Assembly (NCBI GenBank): GCA_004356415.1 | Contig: SMWN01000017.1 | Span: 1 to 6,263 of the forward strand | Direction: 5' to 3' | Length of the DNA stretch: 6,263 bases | Origin: Gammaproteobacteria bacterium | GTDB taxonomy: Bacteria > Pseudomonadota > Gammaproteobacteria > Eutrophobiales > Eutrophobiaceae | Part shown: in pieces, positions 1-6,216 of the stretch | Layout: every line of letters starts with the position of its first letter | How positions within the stretch are numbered: the first letter of the stretch is position 1 | The notes under the pieces: generated by a model | Told to the model about the DNA's origin: nothing | What the model saw: the letters and a program-made list of their open reading frames with translations, nothing else | Databases searched by the model: none | Made by a program: the position numbers and the translations under genes

Positions 1-80
1 AAGTCGTCAGGTGCATCAATCTGATTCGTTTCGATAAGACGTCTAAGTCCAGAAAGTGGAGAGATTAATTCATTCGTCAT
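1..80 (-). CDS. Start of an unrecognised gene downstream of ppc (partial, cut by window edge)
   Basis: An open frame begins at an ATG (bases 80-78) and runs off the window without a stop. The visible N-terminus is about 26 residues and begins MTNELISPLSGLRRLIETN, followed by a short acidic stretch (DAPDD). An AGAGG ribosome-binding site lies at 94-90, nine bases before the ATG, which supports a real start. The gene lies 55 bases after the ppc stop on the same strand, so it may be the next operon gene. It does not begin like malyl-CoA lyase, serine-glyoxylate aminotransferase, formate-THF ligase or malate dehydrogenase as I remember them. I see no signal peptide or membrane segment in the visible part. 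The function is unknown to me; context only suggests a link to C1 or central carbon metabolism. Confidence 0.6.
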   Translation of the reverse strand, partial: MTNELISPLSGLRRLIETNQIDAPDD

Positions 81-135
81 TTTCAAGTACCTCTAGATAT
101 TTATATATTTACGTTTTTGATAATTAATAATCTGA

Positions 136-2859
136 TTAGCCTGTCCAGCCTAACCCGGCTGAAACACAATTAATCGACAACAACAACCCAACCAACTGCT
201 CTTCATCTCCACTCGCTCTGAAGTTCTTCACCAGCTCCACCTGTTCCATGCCGGCTTTCATCAGGACACTGCTTCGTCGATTTAATTTTCGATTGAATTT
301 TCTGAAGCGGGTACAGAGTTTTTCTTCGCCGGTAATTTGTAACACCCATTTATGCGTCAGATCATATTCTTCTTTAACCATGCTGAAGATTGTATTTCTG
401 ATGGTTTCATCTTCGACAAGATCTGCATAGGCCTCGGCAACCTTGAAATCGACCAGTGACAGGGATTTTTCAACTTCATCAATGATCAATTTAAAAATGC
501 GCGATCCATTGAACATTTTATTAATGAGTGCTTGCCCTTCTTCACCACGGACTTTGATAAAACTTTCCAGTGCTGTGCCTATGCCATACCAGCTGGGTAC
601 CAGGTGCCGGTTTTGTGTCCAGGCAAAGACCCAAGGTATGGCGCGTAGATCGCTAAGGCTATTTGCGCCAAATCGTTTGGCTGGCCTCGAGCCGATATTC
701 ATTTTAGCAAGTTCTTCGACCGGACTTGCTGCACTATAGTAATCAAGCAAACCTTCCGTTTCAGCAAGTTGTCGGTAATGCGCATAAGCAAGACTCGAAA
801 GCGCCTCCATGGCTTCATTGAAATCCGGGTTCGGTTTTAATTCATCTTCATTGCCTGATTTTAAAGTATGTTCAAACACACTCGCGGCAAGCAGTTCCAT
901 TTGATATTGCGCGGTACCTTCGTTTGCGTATTTTGATGACACGACTTCGCCTTGTTCTGTAATGCGCATTTGCCCATGTATCGAACCTGCCGGTTGTGCC
1001 GCAATCGCAAACCCTGTTGGTGCGCCACCGCGGCTAACTGAACCGCCGCGACCATGAAAGAATGCGATGGGAATACCGCTTTCTTCACCGATCAGGGTCA
1101 GGCTTGCCTGGGCCTTGGTGAGTTCCCAGTTGGCCGTAAAGAAACCGCCATCTTTATTTGAATCGGAATATCCGATCATGACTTCCTGTACACCGCCCTG
1201 TTCTTTTATCGAGCGTCGAATTACCGGCGTGTTTAATAATTCCGTCATAATCTCCGGCGCGTGTTGCAAATCATCAATGGTTTCAAACAATGGCGCGATG
1301 GGTAAGCGACAACACTCTGTGCCTTCTTGATCGATAAATAAACCGGCATATTTTGCCAAACAATAAACACCTAGAATATCTGCCACCGATTGCGTCATGG
1401 ATAAGATAAAATGTCCGAATGCCTCGCGATCCAGCGTCTCCATCATCTCCGCAGCCAGTTTAAACAGTCCAAAGGTCGATGCGGCGGATTCATCTAATGT
1501 TTCAAATTCAGGGTGTGCTTCCAATGGTCTTGCCAGTTCGGCGACTAACCAGTCCTTCCATGCTTCACTTTCCAGATCAGGCTGTTCTTTTGTGTCATTC
1601 AATACCTGCCAGATCGCGATCAGTGCATGGTTCACAGTTGTTGAGTTTTCCCGCAGATCCAGGCGGACGGTTCTAAATCGATAGGCCTCGGCCTGCTGTC
1701 TGATTGGCGTGACCAATGTTTCTGCAATGTTTGCACAGGCTGAATCAATCAAACCATTTTCTAATGCAACAATATCGCGTATGAATTCATCTGCAGTTCG
1801 ATAACAAACCTTTTCTTTCTGATCGGCTATCGTGCCTTTTATTTTTAATAGCATACCGAAGACGAACTGCCTGAACACTTCGCCTGGATTTCTGGCTGTC
1901 ACGGCTTCGCCTGTACCGATCGAATCAAGCATCTCATTTAATGACTGTTCAAAAGACTCTGGCAAGGAAATCGCATTTCTGCTGATACTGAGCTTTTCCA
2001 GCAATTGTTCGAGTCGCTTCTGGTAATGGGCTAACACCATTGATCGATTACTGTATAAAGTCTGGCGGGTGATCTCATTAGTCACAAACGGATTACCATC
2101 TCTATCGCCACCGATCCATGAACCAAATTGAAAGAAAGGCGGAATCGAGAATGATTGATCTGGGAATGTGCGTGTTAAAGAAAGTTGTAAACGCTCCAGA
2201 GTTTCTGAGATACGATCAAATAAAGTCTGTTCAAAAAAATGTAATCCCCATGCAACCTCCAGGGCAACTGAGGGTTTTTCCAGCCTTAACTCGCCCGTTA
2301 ACCAAAGCAGATCAATCTCGTTACGCAGCGCATCAATAAATTTTTGCCTTTCTCTGGGGGTCCAACGCGTGCCCTCCAGACGATAGAGTAAAACATAAAT
2401 ACGACGATGGATTTCCAGCACCGTTACCCGTTTTGCTTCGGTCGGGTGTGCAGTAATGGTGGGTCTTATTTGAGCACTGTCTAATAAATGTTGAATATCA
2501 TCTGCCGACGCTCCAGCCTCTTTTGCCTGTGAAAAAACATTGGCGAATGTACCCGGTACTTTTTCCAGACCATTGTTTTTTTCAAGCAGGCGCCGGCGTC
2601 GCATGGCGGTATTTTCTTCCGCTACATTGAGTAATTGAAACCAGATACTCCAAGCCTGTAATACACCCAACAGGATCGAAGAATTATTTTTTGGTACCGG
2701 TTTTTCACCCTGGAACAAAGACAAAATCTCAGGCTGGCGTTGTGTAATGACGGCCTCTAGCTGTTCTGTGAGGAGATCGACTACCTCTTTGGCATAGCTT
2801 GCCGATAAAGTATCAATATCTTGCGTCGACTCTACAGGTTGTTCGGCATCTATAGACAC
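136..2859 (-). CDS. ppc: Phosphoenolpyruvate carboxylase, 907 aa
   Basis: This cytoplasmic enzyme makes oxaloacetate from PEP and bicarbonate, the CO2-fixing step of the serine cycle. By eye, all the main E. coli catalytic residues are present: His138 in TAHPTEAKR, the FGSWIGGDRDGNP motif at 245-257, Lys569 in GYSDSNKDGG (E. coli K546), His602, Arg604 and Arg610 in FHGRGGSVSRGG (H579, R581, R587), TEQGEV near 634, and Arg725 and Arg739 in SRPAKR and LRAIPW (R699, R713). The length is normal for the family. Translation starts at a GTG with AAGGAG six bases upstream. The C-terminus is odd: it ends GLGWTG where the family ends in (R/Q)NTG, and the usual RNPYxDPLN motif is replaced by a basic stretch near 851-862. 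These are regions of the E. coli aspartate-inhibitor site, so altered regulation is inferred, not shown. The gene lies last of the four, 159 bases after the reductase gene. Confidence 0.97.
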   Translation of the reverse strand: MSIDAEQPVESTQDIDTLSASYAKEVVDLLTEQLEAVITQRQPEILSLFQGEKPVPKNNSSILLGVLQAWSIWFQLLNVAEENTAMRRRRLLEKNNGLEKVPGTFANVFSQAKEAGASADDIQHLLDSAQIRPTITAHPTEAKRVTVLEIHRRIYVLLYRLEGTRWTPRERQKFIDALRNEIDLLWLTGELRLEKPSVALEVAWGLHFFEQTLFDRISETLERLQLSLTRTFPDQSFSIPPFFQFGSWIGGDRDGNPFVTNEITRQTLYSNRSMVLAHYQKRLEQLLEKLSISRNAISLPESFEQSLNEMLDSIGTGEAVTARNPGEVFRQFVFGMLLKIKGTIADQKEKVCYRTADEFIRDIVALENGLIDSACANIAETLVTPIRQQAEAYRFRTVRLDLRENSTTVNHALIAIWQVLNDTKEQPDLESEAWKDWLVAELARPLEAHPEFETLDESAASTFGLFKLAAEMMETLDREAFGHFILSMTQSVADILGVYCLAKYAGLFIDQEGTECCRLPIAPLFETIDDLQHAPEIMTELLNTPVIRRSIKEQGGVQEVMIGYSDSNKDGGFFTANWELTKAQASLTLIGEESGIPIAFFHGRGGSVSRGGAPTGFAIAAQPAGSIHGQMRITEQGEVVSSKYANEGTAQYQMELLAASVFEHTLKSGNEDELKPNPDFNEAMEALSSLAYAHYRQLAETEGLLDYYSAASPVEELAKMNIGSRPAKRFGANSLSDLRAIPWVFAWTQNRHLVPSWYGIGTALESFIKVRGEEGQALINKMFNGSRIFKLIIDEVEKSLSLVDFKVAEAYADLVEDETIRNTIFSMVKEEYDLTHKWVLQITGEEKLCTRFRKFNRKLNRRSSVLMKAGMEQVELVKNFRASGDEEQLVGLLLSINCVSAGLGWTG

Positions 2860-2865
2860 AAACTT

Positions 2866-2871
2866 CTCCTT
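2866..2871 (-). promoter_or_regulatory. Shine-Dalgarno that fixes the GTG start of ppc
   Basis: On the minus strand the sequence reads AAGGAG, then six bases, then GTG (2859-2857). No in-frame ATG is as well placed, so this site decides the start. It lies just outside the palindromic element at 2893-3018, so the element does not supply or directly mask the ribosome site. Confidence 0.8.
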
Positions 2872-2892
2872 AATACTTGGTTAGCATCTGTC

Positions 2893-3018
2893 TTGAAAGT
2901 TCTCAGATGAATACAAGACAAGGCGAAGATTGGCGAAAAAAACGGAGTTTACATGAAAGTAAATGAGTAATTTTGAGCTAGTCTTCAACGCAGTATTGTG
3001 TCATATGAGGGCTTTCAA
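2893..3018. repeat. Imperfect 126-bp palindromic intergenic element (MITE- or REP-like candidate)
   Basis: The element fills most of the gap between the reductase gene and ppc. Its ends are perfect 7-bp inverted repeats, TTGAAAG (2893-2899) and CTTTCAA (3012-3018). The similarity continues inward: 15 of the first 18 positions match, including CTCA and ATGA blocks, and a second block (GAAGA) matches about 33-37 bases in. Near the centre a small stem TTTAC/GTAAA flanks ATGAAA. On plus-strand RNA two of the three outer mismatches become G-U pairs. It encodes no protein and has no clear target-site duplication. Its right end abuts the reductase stop codon. I recall similar GAAAG-bounded intergenic repeats in gammaproteobacterial genomes, but this is memory, not a search result. 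It could fold in the transcript and affect termination or mRNA stability. Confidence 0.6.
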
Positions 3019-3993
3019 TTAAGCGACACGATTGGGTGGCTCCTCCCCATCAAAAAATGCCTTTACATTGTCCAGTGAACACATGCCCATTGCAACACGC
3101 GTCTCCGTTGTGGCACTCCCAAGATGAGGAAACATGACTACATTATCCATGCTTAACAAATCTTCTGTCACGGATGGCTCTTTAGCGAAAACATCCAGAC
3201 CCGCACCGGCAATTACCCCATCTCTTATGGCTTGAACCAATGCCGGTTCATCGACAACATCACCGCGAGCGGTATTGATCAGGAATGCTGATTTTTTCAT
3301 CATCCCCAAACGCTCGGCATTCATCAGGTTAGTATTGCTTCCTCCTCCCGGACAATGAAGGGTAACAAAATCGGCGCTTTTTAATACGTCTTCAATAGAC
3401 TCTAACTTAGTTGCACTGAACTTTTTAATAACATCATCTGATGGTGGGTAGGGGTCATAGAAACTGAGCTCCATACCAAAACCAAAATGGGCTTTTTGTG
3501 CAACTGCTTGAGCAACACGGCCAAAACCAATAAAGCCCAGTTTTTTACCCGTCACCTTGGTAGACAACATATGCATTGGACGCCAGCCAGACCATTTCTT
3601 TTCACGTATTAAACGTTCACCTTCCCCGGCACGGCGTGCAACCATTAGCAACAGTGTCATTGCTATATCGGCAGTACAATCAGTCAATACGTCTGGTGTA
3701 TTCGTCACAACGACACCTACTGCTTTTGCAGCATCAGTATCGATATTATTGAAACCGACACCAAAATTACACAGGACTTTGCACTTTCTGTCTTCTACAT
3801 CAAGAATTTCCGAAGTAATTTGAAAATCAGAAACCGTCGGACAAACTGCGTCATAAGTTTTCATGGCATCCTGAAGTTCTTCCACTGACATCTTGTGGTC
3901 ATCTTCATTTAACTGAACATCAAATAACTCTTTTGCCCTTGCTTCCGCTGCTTCAGGCCACTGACGGGTAAGAAGTACTTTTGGCTTACTCAC
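3019..3993 (-). CDS. D-2-hydroxyacid dehydrogenase, probable hydroxypyruvate/glyoxylate reductase, 324 aa
   Basis: The likely role is reduction of hydroxypyruvate to D-glycerate in the cytoplasm, the step that HprA performs in the serine cycle; glyoxylate may also be a substrate. The protein has the two-domain D-2-hydroxyacid dehydrogenase layout: an N-terminal substrate region with FGVGFNNID (77-85), a Rossmann motif GFGRVA (156-161), and the catalytic triad Arg243 (NTARG), Glu272 (KEP) and His290 (PHLG). Asp180 at the end of the second Rossmann strand favours NAD(H) over NADP(H). The third glycine of the usual GxGxxG is alanine (A161). Overall it resembles the GyaR/GhrB D-glycerate dehydrogenase type (TNTPDVLTD, RRAGEGERL) more than Methylobacterium HprA. 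It starts at GTG with AGGAG six bases upstream. It sits between mtkB (96 bases) and ppc (159 bases). Family assignment is firm; the substrate is inferred from neighbours, so no symbol is given. Confidence 0.9.
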   Translation of the reverse strand: MSKPKVLLTRQWPEAAEARAKELFDVQLNEDDHKMSVEELQDAMKTYDAVCPTVSDFQITSEILDVEDRKCKVLCNFGVGFNNIDTDAAKAVGVVVTNTPDVLTDCTADIAMTLLLMVARRAGEGERLIREKKWSGWRPMHMLSTKVTGKKLGFIGFGRVAQAVAQKAHFGFGMELSFYDPYPPSDDVIKKFSATKLESIEDVLKSADFVTLHCPGGGSNTNLMNAERLGMMKKSAFLINTARGDVVDEPALVQAIRDGVIAGAGLDVFAKEPSVTEDLLSMDNVVMFPHLGSATTETRVAMGMCSLDNVKAFFDGEEPPNRVA

Positions 3994-3999
3994 TTTTAA

Positions 4000-4004
4000 C
4001 TCCT
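4000..4004 (-). promoter_or_regulatory. Shine-Dalgarno that fixes the GTG start of the reductase gene
   Basis: The minus strand reads AGGAG, six bases (TTAAAA), then GTG (3993-3991). The encoded N-terminus MSKPKVLLTR runs straight into the first beta strand expected for this family, so the GTG is the natural start. Confidence 0.8.
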
Positions 4005-4029
4005 AATCTTATTTTTTTTAGATGGTCAA

Positions 4030-4058
4030 AGTATAAAGGGCATAACATCATCAATGAA
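4030..4058 (-). promoter_or_regulatory. Weak sigma-70-like promoter candidate before the reductase gene
   Basis: On the minus strand TTCATT (4058-4053) and TATACT (4035-4030) are 17 bases apart. The -10 box matches five of six consensus bases, the -35 only about three of six. A start near 4023 would give a leader of about 30 bases before the GTG. It may allow transcription of the reductase and ppc apart from mtkAB. AT-rich spacers yield such matches by chance, and the -35 overlaps the stem at 4053-4070. Confidence 0.25.
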
Positions 4059-4091
4059 GTGTCCTTCATTTATTCTAGTGCAGGGACACTT
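4053..4091 (-). other. Two overlapping, mutually exclusive RNA stems between mtkB and the reductase gene
   Basis: Stem A is AATGAAG/CTTCATT with a four-base loop (4053-4059 with 4064-4070; 7 perfect pairs). Stem B is AAGTGTCC/GGACACTT (4057-4064 with 4084-4091; 8 perfect pairs, 19-base loop). Bases 4057-4064 take part in both, so only one can form at a time. The 5' arm of stem B in the transcript begins inside the mtkB stop codon (4092-4090), so a terminating ribosome would cover it. Neither stem is followed by a run of U, so a standard intrinsic terminator is unlikely. An mRNA stability or processing role is possible but not shown. Confidence 0.45.
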
Positions 4092-4980
4092 AAGCCATCT
4101 TAGCCATTACCTCCTTTACAACAGGGGCAAATGAGGCTGGATTTGGTACGACATGTACACCGCACTCTTGCAGGATTTCAACCTTTTCAGCTGCACTTTC
4201 ACCGACTGCTGAAATAATTGCGCCTGCATGACCCATACGTCTGCCCTTAGGTGCAGTTAGCCCGGCAATATAACCAATCACGGGCTTAGACATATTGTCT
4301 TTCGCCCAGTGCGCAGCCTCCACTTCCTGAGGTCCACCGATCTCACCAATCATGATCACTGCCTTGGTGTCAGGATCTTCTTCAAAATACTGCAGATGAT
4401 CGACAAAGCCAGTACCATTGATGGGGTCGCCACCAATACCGATGCTACTTGAGATACCAATACCAATTTCTTTCATTTGGGCTGCGGCTTCATAACCCAG
4501 CGTACCTGATCGACCGACGACACCAACTGGTCCCGACATATAGATATGACCAGGCATAATACCCATCATACATTTTCCGGGACTGATTGAGCCTGCACAG
4601 TTAGGACCGGTCAGCACCATCTTGTCATCTTCCCTATAACGACGCATATAGCGTTTTACACGGATCATGTCCTGTGAAGGGATGCCATCAGTGATCGCCA
4701 CACAGAATTTGATTCCCCCATCCGCTGCTTCCATAATGCTGTCTGCAGCGAATGGGGGCGGTACAAAAATGATACTGGAATTTGCGCCAGTCGCTTCCAC
4801 TGCTTCCTTCACTGTGTTGAAAACAGGGCGCTCAAGATGTTTTGTTCCACCCTTGCCCGGGGTCACACCACCAACTATATTGGTGCCGTATTCGATCATT
4901 TCAGTTGCGTGAAATGTACCAATTTGACCGGTGAAACCCTGGACAATTACTTTTGAATTTTCGTCTAACAATATTGACAT
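4090..4980 (-). CDS. mtkB: Malate--CoA ligase (malate thiokinase) alpha subunit, 296 aa
   Basis: This subunit pairs with MtkA to form malyl-CoA from malate, CoA and ATP in the serine cycle. It is built like a succinyl-CoA synthetase alpha chain: an N-terminal CoA-binding Rossmann domain (VQGFTGQIGTFHA at 13-25, VGGVTPGKGG at 36-45) and a C-terminal ligase domain with the phosphorylated histidine His251 in GHAGAI and the MIGEIGG motif (210-216). Features that match Methylobacterium MtkB rather than SucD, from memory, are GRSGTLGYEAAAQMKE (from 156; SucD has GTLTYE), the N-terminus MSILLDE, and the exact length of 296 residues. It starts at ATG with AGGAGA eight bases upstream; that site overlaps the mtkA stop codon, and the gap is only 12 bases, so the two subunits are very probably translated from one mRNA, perhaps coupled. 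No damage is seen. Confidence 0.95.
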   Translation of the reverse strand: MSILLDENSKVIVQGFTGQIGTFHATEMIEYGTNIVGGVTPGKGGTKHLERPVFNTVKEAVEATGANSSIIFVPPPFAADSIMEAADGGIKFCVAITDGIPSQDMIRVKRYMRRYREDDKMVLTGPNCAGSISPGKCMMGIMPGHIYMSGPVGVVGRSGTLGYEAAAQMKEIGIGISSSIGIGGDPINGTGFVDHLQYFEEDPDTKAVIMIGEIGGPQEVEAAHWAKDNMSKPVIGYIAGLTAPKGRRMGHAGAIISAVGESAAEKVEILQECGVHVVPNPASFAPVVKEVMAKMA

Positions 4981-4988
4981 TTTATGTC

Positions 4989-4994
4989 TCTCCT
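4989..4994 (-). promoter_or_regulatory. Shine-Dalgarno of mtkB overlapping the mtkA stop
   Basis: The minus strand reads AGGAGA eight bases before the mtkB ATG (4980-4978). The first bases of this site are also the last bases of the mtkA TAG stop (4995-4993). A ribosome finishing mtkA therefore sits on the mtkB ribosome site, which suits coupled, balanced synthesis of the two subunits. Confidence 0.75.
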
Positions 4995-6168
4995 ATTTAC
5001 CGGTCGCTTCTTTCCAGGCAGCAACAGCTTTATCTGCTGCCTCCTGTAAGGTATCTGCAGAAATGATGGGAAGACCACTATCTTTGATGATCTTTCGCCC
5101 TGCATCTACATTGGTACCCGATAATCGAACCACCAGAGGGACCTTCAGGTCGATCTGTTTAACCGCCTGAACAACACCATCGGCGATCCAGTCACAACGG
5201 TTAATGCCGGCAAAGATATTGACCAGGATACATTCAACCTTATCGTCTGAAATAACCAGATTAAACGCCTTGGCTGTACGCTCAGCCGAGGCACCACCAC
5301 CGATATCGAGGAAGTTGGCAGGCTCACCGCCTGCGTGCATGATCATGTCCATTGAAGCCATAGCCAGACCGGCACCATTAATGATACAACCGATGTTTCC
5401 ATCCAGACCGACATAGTTTAAACCGCGATCAGCAGCACGCATTTCACGTGGATCCTCCTGCGACTTATCACGAAGCTCAGAAATATTAGGATGACGAAAA
5501 AGTGCGTTATCATCAAAACCCATTTTCGCATCAACGGCTATAATCTTGCCTTCTTTGGTTACAACCAATGGATTGATCTCGACCATATTGGCATCTAGAT
5601 CACGCATCGCACGGTAACAACCAAGAAATGTCGTGACAGCCTGATTGATCTGGGATTTCTCCAGACCCAATGCAAAGGCCAGTTCGCGTGCCTGAAAGGC
5701 CTGCATACCGACAGCAGGCTCAACATAAATCTTGATGATGGACTCCGGCTTTTCGACGGCCAACTGTTCGATCTCCATGCCACCTTCTGCCGAAGCAACA
5801 ACAACGACACGTTCTGCGGCTCTATCTAGCACGAATGCCAGATAAATCTCGCGATCAATGTTACAGCCTTCTTCAATGTACAGACGGTGACAAACCTTAC
5901 CTTGTGGGCCGGTCTGATGCGTGATCAGTTTTTTGCCCAGTAATTCATCTGCGGCAGCCCACACTTCATCTTCGGTCTTACAGACTTTAATTCCGCCTGC
6001 CTTACCACGCGCACCTGAATGGATCTGTGCCTTGACAACCCAGACCTCACCACCAATTTCAGTACATCTGTATGATGCCTGCTCAGGACTGTACGCCAAG
6101 CCACCCGCACCGATGGGCACACCGTACCCTGACAGGATCTCTTTTGCTTGATATTCATGGATGTCCAC
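4993..6168 (-). CDS. mtkA: Malate--CoA ligase (malate thiokinase) beta subunit, 391 aa
   Basis: This is the ATP-grasp subunit of malate thiokinase; with MtkB it activates malate to malyl-CoA, ready for cleavage to acetyl-CoA and glyoxylate. Visible motifs in order are MDIHEYQAKEIL at the N-terminus, the nucleotide-binding stretch VKAQIHSGARGKAGGIK (45-61), EINPL (197-201) and DAKMGFDDNALFR (213-225) for metal and nucleotide, then the ligase domain with NGAGLAM (264-270) and GGEPANFLDIGGGA (280-293). The segment FAGINRCDW (319-327) and the N-terminus match Methylobacterium MtkA as I recall it; SucC usually reads FGGIVRCD here. The length is close to the family's 390. The start is GTG with a full AGGAGG seven bases upstream. 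It is 12 bases from mtkB and 48 bases after the upstream gene, so it is probably not the first gene of the transcript. Confidence 0.95.
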   Translation of the reverse strand: MDIHEYQAKEILSGYGVPIGAGGLAYSPEQASYRCTEIGGEVWVVKAQIHSGARGKAGGIKVCKTEDEVWAAADELLGKKLITHQTGPQGKVCHRLYIEEGCNIDREIYLAFVLDRAAERVVVVASAEGGMEIEQLAVEKPESIIKIYVEPAVGMQAFQARELAFALGLEKSQINQAVTTFLGCYRAMRDLDANMVEINPLVVTKEGKIIAVDAKMGFDDNALFRHPNISELRDKSQEDPREMRAADRGLNYVGLDGNIGCIINGAGLAMASMDMIMHAGGEPANFLDIGGGASAERTAKAFNLVISDDKVECILVNIFAGINRCDWIADGVVQAVKQIDLKVPLVVRLSGTNVDAGRKIIKDSGLPIISADTLQEAADKAVAAWKEATGK

Positions 6169-6175
6169 TTCACAC

Positions 6176-6181
6176 CCTCCT
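6176..6181 (-). promoter_or_regulatory. Consensus Shine-Dalgarno that fixes the GTG start of mtkA
   Basis: The minus strand reads AGGAGG, seven bases, then GTG (6168-6166). This is the strongest ribosome site in the window. The protein from this GTG begins MDIHEYQAKE, the standard N-terminus of the family, so the start is well supported despite not being ATG. Confidence 0.85.
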
Positions 6182-6216
6182 GTAATTAATAATTAAAATT
6201 CTTGATTAACTATCTA

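Noticed and set aside
121..131. Eleven-base match TAATTAATAAT at 121-131 and 6183-6193, in the spacers at both ends of the four-gene block
   Set aside because: The match is exact but consists only of A and T in AT-rich spacers, and its position relative to the genes differs (after a stop in one case, before a ribosome site in the other). Chance explains it.
81..135. Promoter in the AT-rich spacer after ppc
   Set aside because: TATAAA-like and TTATCA-like hexamers exist on the minus strand but at unsuitable spacing (about 12 bases). No pair with 16 to 18 bases was convincing.
136..160. Sequencing frameshift as the cause of the unusual Ppc ending
   Set aside because: The frame reads LLLSINCVSAGLGWTG, which keeps the family pattern up to AGL and the final TG, and stops at the expected length. 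A shift would disrupt more than two residues.
443..739. Plus-strand open frames inside ppc and the other genes
   Set aside because: They lie opposite strongly conserved enzymes, have no ribosome site that I could see, and their translations show no recognisable domains. They are antisense shadows of the real genes.
2893..2960. Intrinsic terminator for the reductase gene
   Set aside because: The minus strand has a seven-T run (2942-2936), but the only stem just before it is five pairs (TTTAC/GTAAA) and is separated from the run by several bases. This is too weak to call as a terminator.
3019..3993. Phosphoglycerate dehydrogenase (SerA)
   Set aside because: The protein is 324 residues with no C-terminal ACT or regulatory domain, and the sequence around TNTPDVLTD and RRAGEGERL fits the glyoxylate/hydroxypyruvate reductase group. 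Context also favours that role.
4090..6168. mtkAB read as succinyl-CoA synthetase (sucCD)
   Set aside because: The fold is shared, but FAGINRCDW in the beta chain, GTLGYEAAAQM in the alpha chain, the lengths of 391 and 296, and the neighbouring ppc and hydroxypyruvate reductase genes all fit malate thiokinase. Some activity with succinate cannot be excluded.
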